The notes: generated by a model from the sequence alone, not told the origin. Shown: positions 29,647 to 39,230, numbered from the stretch's first letter. The stretch is DNA of 64,000 bases from Fidelibacterota bacterium (GCA_947475895.1 CANJMF010000001.1:62001-126000), one strand, 5' to 3'. Numbers and translations are program-made.

Positions 29647-30417
29647 TTAGATTTTTGCACCTTGCAATTTCGCGATATGTGCGAGGCGCGCTTCAACGAC
29701 GGCCTGCATTTGCGGTGTGAGCACAAAGCCGTCGTCGAGGCCTGAACGACCCCAATCTGCTTTGGACATATTGAGCTTGGCGCGCTGACGGTCGAGGGCA
29801 TTGCCGGGTGAGATGAATTGCTCGCACGTCACAACGTCAATCTTCTGGTGCTTCACCAAACGGCGAAGGCACATGCGATAGAGCGTGTCCTCGGTGCGGT
29901 AGGTGCGAAAGTCTGGACCCTCGGCGAAGCCTTGAATCATATCGTGCCAGACGCGGCGTACGCAGAAATTGATGGGACAGCTTTCGTCCAGTGACGGCGG
30001 CCAATCGGGATGCATGGGCATATCGATTTTCATGCGCGTGAAGACGTAGCCCGGCGAGTCGTCGGCCAATAACGCCGCGAGACACGTATGGATGTGATTC
30101 GGATAGAAGACGTCGTCGGCGTCGAGAAAGAACAGGAAAGTCCCCACCGCCTGCCGCACACCTTCGTTGCGTGCGAAACCTGGCCCGCTATTTTCGGCAC
30201 ACACGATGAGGCGCACGGACGGCTCGCGCACGGACCAGGCTTTGACAACATCGGGCGTTGCATCGGTGGAGCGGTCGTCGACAACGACGATCTAGGCATT
30301 CAGGTCCATCTGCTTGCGGCAAAACGCGAGCGAAGTCACCGCGCTTTCCAGCGTGCGGTCAATGGTCTTGGCCGCGTTATAGGCGGGAATGATGACGGCG
30401 GCGGTGGGTGTGCGCAT
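29647..30417 (-). pseudogene. Family 2 glycosyltransferase interrupted by an amber codon
   Basis: Read leftwards from ATG 30417, the frame gives the standard GT-A opening (MRTPTAAVIIPAYNAAKTID) for 41 residues, then TAG at 30294-30292, then continues in the same frame with IVVVDDRSTDATPD, the nucleotide-sugar binding core, and FFLDADDVF, which carries the DxD-type metal site. A GAG to TAG change would explain it (EIVVVDDRSTD is the usual reading). The whole would be 256 residues. The longest intact piece, from GTG 30231, lacks the N-terminal half of the donor site and is unlikely to work. Family membership is clear; the sugar and acceptor are not. Confidence 0.82.
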
Positions 30418-30429
30418 GCCCTAGCTTCG

Positions 30430-30541
30430 TAACCCAGGGCCCTCGGGTCAAGGCCGAGGACGACACAAGGGATCATCGACCCAAAGTCATACACGCGGGA
30501 CGACTGGCATCGTGGGGCCTGGGAATAAATCCCAGGACAAC
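30430..30541. repeat. REP/BIME-like palindromic intergenic element
   Basis: Two short inverted repeats stand about 60 bases apart in the gap after lpd: CCTCGG (30441-30446) with CCGAGG (30454-30459), and CCTGGGA (30518-30524) with TCCCAGG (30530-30536). The sequence between them (GTCCTCGGCCTTGACC when read leftwards) resembles dispersed palindromic elements of alphaproteobacterial genomes, whose chance translation reads VVLGLDPR. It may end or stabilise the sucAB-lpd mRNA. Confidence 0.6.
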
Positions 30542-30547
30542 ACGGCG

Positions 30548-31966
30548 CTAAATATGCAGCGCGCGTTTGTCGGCGGCGAGTGCGGCTTCTTTCACCACTT
30601 CGCCCAATTGCGGGTGGGCGTGGCAGGTGCGTGCGATGTCTTCGGATGACGCGCCAAATTCCATGGCCACGGCCACTTCCATGATGAGATCGCCGGCGGC
30701 GGGGCCGACGATGTGGCAGCCCAGAACTTGATCGGTTTTGGCGTCGGCGAGGATTTTCGCGAAGCCGTCCGTGTCGCCATTGGCGCGCGCGCGGCCGTTG
30801 GCGGTGAAAGGAAATTTGCCGACGTTGTAAGCGATGCCGGCTTCTTTGAGCTGTTCTTCGGTTTTGCCGATGCCGGCCACTTCGGGCCAAGTGTAAACCA
30901 CGCCCGCGATGGCGTCGTAATTGATGTGCGACGCATGACCGCTGAGGATCTCGGCGCAGGCAACGCCTTCGTCTTCGGCTTTATGGGCCAGCATCTGGCC
31001 GCCGATGACGTCGCCAATGGCGAAAATGCCTTCAACGTTGGTTTGGAAATTTTCATCGGCTTCGATGAAGCCGCGTTTGGACACGGTGACGCCCGCTTCC
31101 TGCAAACCAAGTCCGGTCGTGAATGCGCGGCGGCCCACGGCCACCAGCACCACGTCGGCGGTAACGGTTTCGGCAGCACCACCTTTGGCGGGCTCGACCG
31201 TCAGCGTGACACCGTCTTTGCCGGTTTTGGCACCAGTGACTTTCTGGCCCAGACGGAACTTCATGCCCTGCTTTTCGAGAATGCGCTGCGTCTGCTTGCG
31301 GATTTCGCCGTCCATGGGCGGCAGGATGAAATCGAGGAATTCGATGACCGTGACTTCGGCACCCAAACGACGCCACACGGACCCCATTTCGAGGCCGATG
31401 ACGCCCGCGCCGATGACGACGAGGGTCTTTGGAACTTTGGACAGCACGAGCGCGCCGGTGGATGACACGATCTGCTTTTCGTCGATGGTGATGCCGGGCA
31501 GCGGCGTGACTTCGGAGCCCGAAGCGAGCACGACGTATTTTGTGACGTAGGTGGTTTCAGTGCCCTTGTCGTCCTTCACGGCGATTTGGTGTGCGCCGGT
31601 TTGCACTTTGGCGACGCGCGCGAAGCCTTTGATGTAGGCGACTTTGTTTTTCTTGAGCAGGAATTCGATGCCTTGGGTGTTCTGCTTCACCACATCGTCT
31701 TTGCGCGCGAGCATGGTGGGAAGATCGAGTTCGACCTTGGACACTTTGATGCCGTGCGCGGCGAAGGAATGATTGGCTTCTTCGTAGAGGTGCGACGATT
31801 GCAAAAGCGCCTTGGATGGAATGCAGCCGACGTTGGTGCAGGTGCCGCCGAGGGCCCCGCGACTTTCGACCACGGCCGCCTTGAGCCCCAACTGTGCAGC
31901 GCGTATGGCGCAGACATAACCGCCGGGGCCGCCGCCGATGACAATAACGTCGAAAGTGTCGGGCAT
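30548..31966 (-). CDS. lpd: Dihydrolipoyl dehydrogenase (E3)
   Basis: Reoxidises dihydrolipoamide of the 2-oxoacid dehydrogenase complexes using NAD+. The 472-residue product has the FAD-binding GGGPGG at 11-16, redox cysteines C43 and C48 in GTCTNVGCIPSK, an NAD-binding GAGVIGLEMG motif and the C-terminal H451-E456 dyad in HAHPQLGE. Third gene of the sucA-sucB-lpd run, so it is probably dedicated to the 2-oxoglutarate dehydrogenase complex. A palindromic element separates it from sucB. Confidence 0.97.
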   Translation of the reverse strand: MPDTFDVIVIGGGPGGYVCAIRAAQLGLKAAVVESRGALGGTCTNVGCIPSKALLQSSHLYEEANHSFAAHGIKVSKVELDLPTMLARKDDVVKQNTQGIEFLLKKNKVAYIKGFARVAKVQTGAHQIAVKDDKGTETTYVTKYVVLASGSEVTPLPGITIDEKQIVSSTGALVLSKVPKTLVVIGAGVIGLEMGSVWRRLGAEVTVIEFLDFILPPMDGEIRKQTQRILEKQGMKFRLGQKVTGAKTGKDGVTLTVEPAKGGAAETVTADVVLVAVGRRAFTTGLGLQEAGVTVSKRGFIEADENFQTNVEGIFAIGDVIGGQMLAHKAEDEGVACAEILSGHASHINYDAIAGVVYTWPEVAGIGKTEEQLKEAGIAYNVGKFPFTANGRARANGDTDGFAKILADAKTDQVLGCHIVGPAAGDLIMEVAVAMEFGASSEDIARTCHAHPQLGEVVKEAALAADKRALHI

Positions 31967-31995
31967 GGAAAGTTCCTACTTAAGGAAGGAAACGA

Positions 31996-32059
31996 CCCCT
32001 CACCGCCTCGCTTCGTTCGGCACCCTCTTCCCTTTAGGGGAGAGGGCTGGGGTGCGGGG
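31996..32059. repeat. Nested palindromic element between sucB and lpd
   Basis: An outer stem pairs CCCC-T-CACC (31996-32004) with GGTG-C-GGGG (32051-32059). Inside it CCCTCTTCCC (32023-32032) pairs with GGGGAGAGGG (32037-32046) around a TTTA loop, with one T-G pair. This is a typical dispersed intergenic repeat with a cruciform fold. Lying inside an operon, it could tune lpd expression relative to sucAB. Confidence 0.65.
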
Positions 32060-32068
32060 TTCTTGTTC

Positions 32069-33346
32069 CTAAGCTTCAATCAAAAGGCGGCTGGGATCTT
32101 CGATGGCTTCTTTCACGCGCACCAGGAAGGTGACGGCTTCGCGTCCGTCGACGATGCGGTGATCGTAGGAGAGCGCCAAGTACATGATGGGACGCGAGAC
32201 GATGGAACCGTCGTCCAACACCACGGCGCGCTGCTTAATATTGTGCATGCCGAGGATGCCCGACTGCGGCGTGTTCAGGATCGGCGTCGACAGCATGGAG
32301 CCGTAGATGCCGCCATTGGTGATGGTGAACGTGCCGCCGGTCATGTCTTCGATGGTGAGCTTGCCGTCGCGGGCTTTTTTTCCGAGGCCGGAAATTTCGG
32401 CTTCGATTTCAGCGAAGGACTTGGTGTCGACATTGCGCACCACGGGAACGACAAGGCCTTGGGGCGTGCCCACCGCGACACCGACGTCGTAGTAGTTTTT
32501 GTAGACCAGCTCGTCGCCTTGGATCTCGGCGTTGACGGCGGGAAGTTCTTTAAGCGCGGCGACGCAAGCCTTAGCGAAGAAGGACATGAAGCCCATCTTC
32601 ACGCCGTGCTTCTTTTCAAAGCTGTCTTTGAACTTGTTGCGCAGGGCCATCACCGCCGACATGTCGGCTTCGTTGAAGGTGGTGAGCATGGCCGCGGTAT
32701 TTTGCGCTTCTTTGAGGCGCTCGGCGATTTTCTTGCGCAGGCGCGTCATCTTTACGCGTTCTTCCGCCGGGCCGCGATCGGGCACGACTGCTTTGGTGGC
32801 GCGGTCGGGGCCAGAGGCGAGATAGACGAGCACGTCGGCCTTAGTCAGGCGACCGTTCTTGCCCGAGGCGGGAATCTTTTTCGGATCGAGGCCGTAATCG
32901 TCGACCAAGTGGCGCACGGCGGGCGCCAAAGGATAATCGGACGGCATGGACTGCGGCGCGGCGGCGGGTTTGGCCGCAGCCGGCGGAGCGGCCGGTTTCG
33001 GCGCAGCAGCAGCCGGGGCCGGAGCAGCTTTGGGTGCTTCGGCTTTCGGCGCGGGCGCGGCGGCGGCAGCTTTGGGGGCTTCGGCTTTTTTGGCCGGAGC
33101 GGCGGCAGCACCTGCTCCACCGATGGAGCCCAGAAGTGCGCCGACACTGACTTCGCTGCCTTCAGGGGCCGCGATTTCGCTCAGCGTGCCGGCCGATTCA
33201 GCGCGGACTTCGACGGTGACCTTATCGGTCTCGAGCTCCACCACGGGCTCGTCCATGGCGACGGCATCGCCGACTTTCTTGAACCACTTCGCGACCGTGG
33301 CTTCGGTGACGGATTCGCCCAAGGTGGGCACTTTGATGTCGGCCAT
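32069..33346 (-). CDS. sucB: Dihydrolipoyllysine-residue succinyltransferase (E2 of 2-oxoglutarate dehydrogenase)
   Basis: Core of the 2-oxoglutarate dehydrogenase complex, 425 residues. Lipoyl domain at 1-75 with lipoylated K42 in [11 protein letters not shown], an Ala/Pro-rich flexible linker, the E1/E3-binding domain (about 128-165, [19 protein letters not shown]) and the catalytic domain ending with [10 protein letters not shown], which supplies the active His and Asp. ATG 33346 has GGGGAC upstream; a TTG 4 codons earlier would overlap that ribosome site. Confidence 0.97.
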   Translation of the reverse strand: MADIKVPTLGESVTEATVAKWFKKVGDAVAMDEPVVELETDKVTVEVRAESAGTLSEIAAPEGSEVSVGALLGSIGGAGAAAAPAKKAEAPKAAAAAPAPKAEAPKAAPAPAAAAPKPAAPPAAAKPAAAPQSMPSDYPLAPAVRHLVDDYGLDPKKIPASGKNGRLTKADVLVYLASGPDRATKAVVPDRGPAEERVKMTRLRKKIAERLKEAQNTAAMLTTFNEADMSAVMALRNKFKDSFEKKHGVKMGFMSFFAKACVAALKELPAVNAEIQGDELVYKNYYDVGVAVGTPQGLVVPVVRNVDTKSFAEIEAEISGLGKKARDGKLTIEDMTGGTFTITNGGIYGSMLSTPILNTPQSGILGMHNIKQRAVVLDDGSIVSRPIMYLALSYDHRIVDGREAVTFLVRVKEAIEDPSRLLIEA

Positions 33347-33409
33347 GTTTGTCCCCAAACTTTTTGTTGCCGCACATAAGGCGCGCGGTTTGTTTTTTAA
33401 TTCAGTGCG

Positions 33410-36346
33410 TTATTCAGCCGCGAGTTTTCCGACTTTCGAAAGGCGGCGGAACGGTTGCGGAATTTCAGCGAGCGGTGTGTTGAGCGCCCACTCGCAGAGC
33501 TGGTTTTGTTCGCGCACGTGGATCTTCATCAAGCCGGTTGCCGGCGACGCGGCCGGCGGACGGCCAGCGTAGACCGGGCGCTTGGCTTTGATGTTGGCAT
33601 CTTCCAGAGCGTATTCGAGGCGTCGGTCCACGAACGTCCATGAACCCATGTTGGCGGGTTCTTCCTGACACCAGACGACTTCGGCGTTTTTGTATTTGGC
33701 GAATTCGCGCGCCAGCGTTTCCTTGGGCCACGGATAGAGCTGTTCGATGCGCACGATAGCGACGTCGTCGACGCCCTTTTCTTCGCGCGCCTGCAGCAGG
33801 TCGTAATACACCTTGCCGGAGCAGACGACGACGCGGCGCACTTTCGCGGGTGCTGCGATCTTGCCGGTTTCGCCGATGACGCGTTGGAACGACTTGCCTT
33901 CGGCCATTTCCTGCAAGGTCGAGACGCAGCGCTTGTGGCGCAACAACGACTTGGGCGTCATGACGATCAAAGGCTTGCGGAAGTTGCGGCGCATCTGGCG
34001 GCGCAGCGCATGATAGTAGTTGGCAGGCGTGGTGAAATTGCAGACCTGCCAGTTATCTTGCGCCGACAATTGCAGATAGCGTTCCATGCGGGCCGATGAG
34101 TGTTCAGGCCCCTGCCCTTCGAAGCCATGCGGCAGCAAGATCACAAGACCCGACAGGCGCAGCCACTTGCTTTCGCCCGAGTTGATGAACTGGTCGATGA
34201 TCATCTGCGCGCCGTTGGAGAAGTCGCCGAACTGCGCTTCCCAGATCACCAGCGTGTTGGGATCGGCCAAGCTGTAGCCGTATTCGAAGCCCAGCACCGA
34301 CAATTCCGACAGCGGGCTATCGATGACTTCATAGCGCGCCTGCTTATCGGGGCGAATGTTGTTAAGGGGCACATAGCGTGCTTCGCTGTTCTGATCAATG
34401 AACACCGATTGGCGCTGCGAGAACGTGCCGCGGCCGCAGTCTTGACCTGACAGACGTGTGGGTGTTCCTTCGACGGCGAGCGTGCCGTAGGCGAGCGCCT
34501 CGGCCGTGGCCCAATCGATATCGGTGCCGCTTTCGATGGATTCGCGTTTGCCTTTTTGCTGGCGAACGATCTTCGGATTCACCGCCACGTTTTCCGGCAC
34601 TTGGCTGATGGCGCGGCCGACCTCTTTCAAGAGATCCATGGTCACGCCGGTTTTGTCGTCGCGGTATTCTTCTTCCTCGCCCATCTGCGCGAGGCCTTTC
34701 CAAGCACCCTCGAGCCAGTCGGCTTTGTTGGGCTTGAAGCTGGAGGCGGATTCGAAGTCGGCTTCCATCTGATGCATGAACTTCGACATCATCAGGTCGG
34801 CGTCTTGCTGAGAGTAGAGGCCTTCTTTCACCAACTGATTGGCGTACAGCGTGCGGACCGGCGCGTGCGCCTCGATCTGCTTGTACATCAGGGGCTGGGT
34901 GAATTTCGGCTCGTCGCCTTCGTTGTGACCGAAGCGGCGATAGCAAACCATATCGACGACCACGTCGACACCGAACTCCTGACGAAATTCCATGGCGAGG
35001 CGCGCGCAATAGACCGCCGATTCCGGATCGTCGGCGTTGCAGTGGAAGATCGGCGCCTCGACCATCTTCGCAATGTCGGTGCAATAAAGACCCGAACGCG
35101 AGTAGTGCGGCGTGGTGGTGAAGCCGATCTGGTTATTGATGACGAAGTGGATCGTGCCGCCGGTTGTGTAACCCTGGATCTGCGAGAAGCCGAAACATTC
35201 AGCGATGATGCCTTGGCCCGCGAACGCCGCGTCGCCGTGGATCAACAAGCCCATGACTTGCTTGCGGCCCGCATCGCCCATTTGCTCTTGCTTGGCGCGC
35301 ACTTTGCCGAGCACCACGGGATCGACCACTTCGAGGTGCGACGGATTGGCCGTCAACGACAAGTGAACGACGTTGCCGTCGAACTCGCGGTCAGCCGACG
35401 TACCTAAGTGGTACTTCACGTCGCCCGACCCTTCGACCGATTCCGGGTTCGGAGAGTTGCCTTGGAATTCCGAGAACAGCGCGCTGAAAGGCTTGTGCAT
35501 GACGTTCACAAGAACGTTAAGCCGCCCACGATGGGCCATGCCGATAACGATCTGCTTCACGCCGAGCGCACCGCCGCGCTTGATGATCTGCTCAAGCGCG
35601 GGGATGGCAGCTTCACCGCCGTCGAGGCCGAAGCGCTTCGTGCCGGTGTATTTGATGCCGAGAAATTTCTCGAAACCCTCGGCTTCCGTCAGACGCTCAA
35701 GGATCGCTTTCTTGCCTTCGTTGGAGAAGGACGGATCGAGACGATCTTTCTCGAAGCGTTTGCGCAGCCACATGCGTTGCGCAAAATCCTGCACGTGCAT
35801 GTACTCGACACCGATGGTGCCGCAGTAGGTTTGCTTGAGCGCGTCGAGAATTTGCTGCAGCGTCGCTTTTTGAAAACCGAGAATGCCACCCAGTTGAATC
35901 TCGCGGCCGAGATCGGCGTGCGTGAAACCGTGCGTGCGGAAATCGAGCTCGGCGTATTCCGGCGGCTGGTGCAAACGCAAAGGATCGAGGTTGGCGATCT
36001 GATGGCCGCGCGTGCGATAGGTGCGGATGAGTGACAGCGCGTTGATGGAGTCTTGCGCTTGCTGCAGCATGCTCGCGTCGGGTGCCGGTGCGCCGTCGAC
36101 CTTGGATGGTTTTCCACCCTTCGGCTTTGCTGGGGTTTCAACATCGGCAATTCCGATGACGCGCGCATCGGACGGCGCCCAACTGGCGCCTTCGAGATCT
36201 TTCAAAATCTCAGTCTCGTCGTCGCCGAGATCGCGGAAGAAATTTTGCCAGCTCGGATCAACCGCGCCGGGATTGCGCAAATACTGCGCATAGAGTTCGC
36301 CTACGAATGTTGCGTTGGCGCCGGTGAGAAGAGATGAAACGTCCAC
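33410..36346 (-). CDS. sucA: 2-oxoglutarate dehydrogenase E1
   Basis: Thiamine-diphosphate-dependent decarboxylase of the TCA cycle, 978 residues from GTG 36346. The opening VSSLLTGANATFVGELYAQY and WQNFFRDL is the family N-terminal E2-binding segment; the ThDP region contains IHGDAAFAGQGIIAECF and VINNQIGFTT, and the transketolase-like domain holds GFEYGYSLADPNTLVIWEAQ. AAGGA lies 9 bases before the GTG. The frame is open another 30 codons to a TTG, which I consider untranslated leader. Confidence 0.96.
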   Translation of the reverse strand: MDVSSLLTGANATFVGELYAQYLRNPGAVDPSWQNFFRDLGDDETEILKDLEGASWAPSDARVIGIADVETPAKPKGGKPSKVDGAPAPDASMLQQAQDSINALSLIRTYRTRGHQIANLDPLRLHQPPEYAELDFRTHGFTHADLGREIQLGGILGFQKATLQQILDALKQTYCGTIGVEYMHVQDFAQRMWLRKRFEKDRLDPSFSNEGKKAILERLTEAEGFEKFLGIKYTGTKRFGLDGGEAAIPALEQIIKRGGALGVKQIVIGMAHRGRLNVLVNVMHKPFSALFSEFQGNSPNPESVEGSGDVKYHLGTSADREFDGNVVHLSLTANPSHLEVVDPVVLGKVRAKQEQMGDAGRKQVMGLLIHGDAAFAGQGIIAECFGFSQIQGYTTGGTIHFVINNQIGFTTTPHYSRSGLYCTDIAKMVEAPIFHCNADDPESAVYCARLAMEFRQEFGVDVVVDMVCYRRFGHNEGDEPKFTQPLMYKQIEAHAPVRTLYANQLVKEGLYSQQDADLMMSKFMHQMEADFESASSFKPNKADWLEGAWKGLAQMGEEEEYRDDKTGVTMDLLKEVGRAISQVPENVAVNPKIVRQQKGKRESIESGTDIDWATAEALAYGTLAVEGTPTRLSGQDCGRGTFSQRQSVFIDQNSEARYVPLNNIRPDKQARYEVIDSPLSELSVLGFEYGYSLADPNTLVIWEAQFGDFSNGAQMIIDQFINSGESKWLRLSGLVILLPHGFEGQGPEHSSARMERYLQLSAQDNWQVCNFTTPANYYHALRRQMRRNFRKPLIVMTPKSLLRHKRCVSTLQEMAEGKSFQRVIGETGKIAAPAKVRRVVVCSGKVYYDLLQAREEKGVDDVAIVRIEQLYPWPKETLAREFAKYKNAEVVWCQEEPANMGSWTFVDRRLEYALEDANIKAKRPVYAGRPPAASPATGLMKIHVREQNQLCEWALNTPLAEIPQPFRRLSKVGKLAAE

Positions 36347-36477
36347 GGCTTTCTGTCCTTGGCGAGGTGTTTCGGAGCGCGCGCGATAAGGACCGCGATT
36401 TTCGCAAGTAATAGAGGAGTATAAGCCTGTGGACAACGAATCGAGAATAGTACCAGGTTGAATAAAAACATAATAAT

Positions 36478-36496
36478 AATGGTGCGTTGCACCATT
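36478..36496. promoter_or_regulatory. Inverted repeat upstream of sucA, possible operator
   Basis: AATGGTGC (36478-36485), a GTT spacer and GCACCATT (36489-36496) form a perfect 8-bp inverted repeat about 130 bases upstream of the sucA start, in AT-rich sequence between the pagL terminator and sucA. The short spacer and symmetry suit a protein-binding site better than a terminator. No regulator gene is adjacent. Confidence 0.4.
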
Positions 36497-36524
36497 TTGC
36501 GGGGAAAATGGTTTTGAGACGAAA

Positions 36525-36546
36525 ACGGCACCCTTTCGGGTGCCGT
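36525..36546 (-). terminator. Intrinsic terminator after the PagL-like gene
   Basis: On the leftward strand ACGGCACCC pairs perfectly with GGGTGCCGT around a GAAA tetraloop and is followed by TTTTC. It lies 38 bases past the PagL-like stop and separates the sucCD transcript from the sucA promoter region. Confidence 0.88.
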
Positions 36547-36583
36547 GGATCGCATTAGCCCTTTTTGGAATAGGCCAAAGGCC

Positions 36584-37114
36584 TCACCAGCCGTCGATGA
36601 TCCAGGACCAGGTCAAAAGGGCATTGTTGGTGCCGGGATTAATGCGGTGCGTGTTGGCGTTGGAGATGTGCTCCAGCTCAATGCCCAGGCGGCTATAGCG
36701 CGTGATGCGGTAGGACGCCGCCAGGCTGAGGCGGAACTCGAAAATTCCGCCCAGATCGAGGCTATTTCCGTGGTTATAGGCCCCAACAGCGCCCGAAGGG
36801 GTGAATTCCCAGCGGTTATCGCCGAAGGAAAAGGGAGCCGCGACGCCCACATAGCCGTAAGCCGCGCTGGACGTATTGGCGAAGGCCCCGACGATGGGGT
36901 GGAAGCCGCGAAAAGCCCCGTCTTCGTCGGAAAAGAGGTTATAGGCGAAACGATACTGGAAGCCGCCTTCGACCTCCTGCTTGTGATGCATGACCAGGTC
37001 GAACACCCCGGCAGAGACGGTCAGTAGCCCGCGCTCGCGCGCGTTGGCGGTTCCAGCGGCGGTAACAAGCGCTGCAGCACCGCACAGTGCGGCTAGCCAT
37101 TTTTTCATTTTCAT
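36584..37114 (-). CDS. pagL: PagL-like lipid A 3-O-deacylase (acyloxyacyl hydrolase family)
   Basis: A 176-residue outer-membrane beta-barrel candidate: signal peptide ending ANARE at about residue 26, alternating hydrophobic strands, and a C-terminal aromatic residue (GW). The family motif is present as LEHISNAN near residue 150, giving the His and Ser of the PagL catalytic site. By motif alignment with Pseudomonas PagL as I remember it, the third catalytic residue, a glutamate 14 positions after the His, is Asn here (NPGTNN), so activity is uncertain. It would trim an acyl chain from lipid A. It lies 43 bases after sucD and ends in a strong terminator, so it may be transcribed with sucCD. 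Confidence 0.78.
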   Translation of the reverse strand: MKMKKWLAALCGAAALVTAAGTANARERGLLTVSAGVFDLVMHHKQEVEGGFQYRFAYNLFSDEDGAFRGFHPIVGAFANTSSAAYGYVGVAAPFSFGDNRWEFTPSGAVGAYNHGNSLDLGGIFEFRLSLAASYRITRYSRLGIELEHISNANTHRINPGTNNALLTWSWIIDGW

Positions 37115-37157
37115 CGGAATTTGCTTTCGTGAGTAACGTGACGCTTAACCTGCGGCC

Positions 37158-38033
37158 CTATTTCCCCATGGCCTTGAGCATGGTCGAGCCCAAAGCCGAC
37201 GGCGAGTCGGCGATGTGATAGCCGGCGCTCTTCATGGCCTCGAACTTGGCGCCAGCCGTGCCTTTGCCGCCCGAGATGATGGCGCCAGCGTGGCCCATGC
37301 GGCGGCCCGGAGGTGCGGTCGAGCCGGCGACGAAGCCGACGATGGGTTTTTTCTTTTTGGCGGCCTTGTAGAACGCAGCGGCGTCTTCTTCGGCGGTGCC
37401 GCCGATTTCGCCGATCATGATGATGCCCAGCGTTTCATCGTCGGCCAAGAACAGCTCGAGGCAATCGATGAAGTTGGTGCCATTGACCGGGTCACCGCCG
37501 ATGCCGATGCACGTTGTTTGGCCGAGACCGGCGGCGGTGGTTTGCGCGACGGCTTCGTACGTGAGCGTGCCGGAGCGCGAGACGATGCCGATCTTGCCGC
37601 GCAAGTGAATGTGACCGGGCATGATGCCGATCTTGCATTCGCCAGGCGTGATGATGCCGGGGCAGTTGGGTCCGATGAGGCGCGTCTTGGAGCCCATGAG
37701 CGCGCGCTTCACGCGCACCATGTCGAGCACCGGAATGCCTTCGGTGATGCACACCGCGAGCGGGATTTCGGCGTCGATGGCTTCGAGGATGGCGTCGGCC
37801 GCAAAAGGAGGAGGCACGTAAATCGCGGTGGCGTCCGCGCCTGTTGCTTCGCGCGCTTTGGCAACCGTGTCGAACACCGGCAGATCGAGATGCGTGGTGC
37901 CGCCTTTACCGGGCGTAACACCGCCGACCATCTTGGTGCCGTACGCAATCGCCTGCTCGGAGTGGAAGGTGCCTTGGCTGCCGGTGAAACCCTGGCAGAT
38001 GACTTTGGTGTTTTTATTGACGAGGGCCGACAT
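37158..38033 (-). CDS. sucD: Succinate-CoA ligase subunit alpha
   Basis: Carries out substrate-level phosphorylation with SucC. The 291-residue product has the CoA-binding Rossmann domain ([16 protein letters not shown]), the [20 protein letters not shown] block and the phosphohistidine H248 in [12 protein letters not shown]. Its ATG follows the sucC stop with no gap, so the two subunits are translationally coupled. Confidence 0.98.
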   Translation of the reverse strand: MSALVNKNTKVICQGFTGSQGTFHSEQAIAYGTKMVGGVTPGKGGTTHLDLPVFDTVAKAREATGADATAIYVPPPFAADAILEAIDAEIPLAVCITEGIPVLDMVRVKRALMGSKTRLIGPNCPGIITPGECKIGIMPGHIHLRGKIGIVSRSGTLTYEAVAQTTAAGLGQTTCIGIGGDPVNGTNFIDCLELFLADDETLGIIMIGEIGGTAEEDAAAFYKAAKKKKPIVGFVAGSTAPPGRRMGHAGAIISGGKGTAGAKFEAMKSAGYHIADSPSALGSTMLKAMGK

Positions 38034-39230
38034 TTACTGGGCCTCCTTCACGGCTTTGACGACCTTCTCGGCGGCGTCAGCGAGGTTGTTGGCGCTGATG
38101 ATGGGAAGGCCCGATTCAGCCATGATTTTCTTGCCTAATTCCACGTTAGTCCCTTCGAGGCGTACGACCAGCGGCACGTTCAAACTGACTTCGCGCGCGG
38201 CAGCGACAACGCCTTCGGCGATGACATCGCAGCGCATGATGCCGCCGAAGATGTTGACGAGAATGCCTTCGACGTTGGGATCGGAGAGGATGATCTTGAA
38301 CGCTTTGGTGACGCGTTCTTTGGTGGCGCCGCCGCCGACGTCGAGGAAGTTGGCGGGCTCGGCGCCGTAGAGCTTGATGATGTCCATGGTCGCCATGGCA
38401 AGGCCGGCGCCGTTGACCATGCAGCCGATCTGGCCATCAAGTTTGATGTAGTTGAGGTCGGACTTGGAGGCTTCGAGCTCCATGGGATCTTCTTCGTCTT
38501 CGTCGCGCAGCTCGAGAATGTCGGGGTGGCGGTAGAGCGCGTTGGAATCGAAGTTCATCTTGGCATCGAGCGGCAGCACATCGTCGCCGGTGACGACCAA
38601 GGGATTGATCTCGAGCATCGACGCATCGGTTTCAATGAAGGCGCGATAGAGCGAGTTCAGCAACTTCGTGCACGACTTGATTTGGTTGCCGGTGAGGCCC
38701 AACGCAAAGGCGATCTTGCGGCAATGAAAGCCCTGGATGCCGGTGGCGGGATCGATGCTTTGGAAAACGATTTTTTCCGGCGTGTTGTGGGCGACGTCTT
38801 CGATGTTCACACCGCCTTCGGTGGACGCCATGATGGTGACGCGCGATGTGCCGCGATCGATCAGCATCGAGAGGTACAGCTCGCGTGTGATGTTGCAGCC
38901 GGCTTCGATGTAAACGCGCTTGACCGTTTTGCCGGCCGCGCCGCTTTGGATCGTGACCAGCGTGTTGCCGATCATCTGCTTGGCGTTTTCCTTCACGTCG
39001 GCGACGGATTTGACGACGCGCACGCCGCCTTTACCGCCGGCAGCAGCTTCCTTGAAGGTGCCTTTGCCGCGCCCGCCGGCATGGATCTGGGATTTAACGA
39101 CATAAACGCCCTGAGGCAGCGATTCCGCGACCTTGGCGGCCTCGTCGGCCGTGTAGGCCACGCCGCCCGGCAACACCGGAACGCCGAATTTCTTCAGCAG
39201 TTGTTTCGCCTGATACTCATGAATATTCAT
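38034..39230 (-). CDS. sucC: ADP-forming succinate-CoA ligase subunit beta
   Basis: The ATP-grasp subunit, 398 residues. N-terminal [18 protein letters not shown], then [12 protein letters not shown] in the nucleotide-binding lobe, and the C-terminal [15 protein letters not shown] region that contacts the phosphohistidine helix of SucD. First gene of the sucCD unit; the 2OG-Fe(II) oxygenase gene diverges from it. Confidence 0.98.
   Translation of the reverse strand: MNIHEYQAKQLLKKFGVPVLPGGVAYTADEAAKVAESLPQGVYVVKSQIHAGGRGKGTFKEAAAGGKGGVRVVKSVADVKENAKQMIGNTLVTIQSGAAGKTVKRVYIEAGCNITRELYLSMLIDRGTSRVTIMASTEGGVNIEDVAHNTPEKIVFQSIDPATGIQGFHCRKIAFALGLTGNQIKSCTKLLNSLYRAFIETDASMLEINPLVVTGDDVLPLDAKMNFDSNALYRHPDILELRDEDEEDPMELEASKSDLNYIKLDGQIGCMVNGAGLAMATMDIIKLYGAEPANFLDVGGGATKERVTKAFKIILSDPNVEGILVNIFGGIMRCDVIAEGVVAAAREVSLNVPLVVRLEGTNVELGKKIMAESGLPIISANNLADAAEKVVKAVKEAQ

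Noticed and set aside
31586-33379. A 597-codon open frame on the + strand opposite lpd and sucB
   Set aside because: It is antisense to two well-conserved genes, and the translation is His/Gly/Arg-rich without any domain; GC-rich codon bias keeps the opposite frame open.
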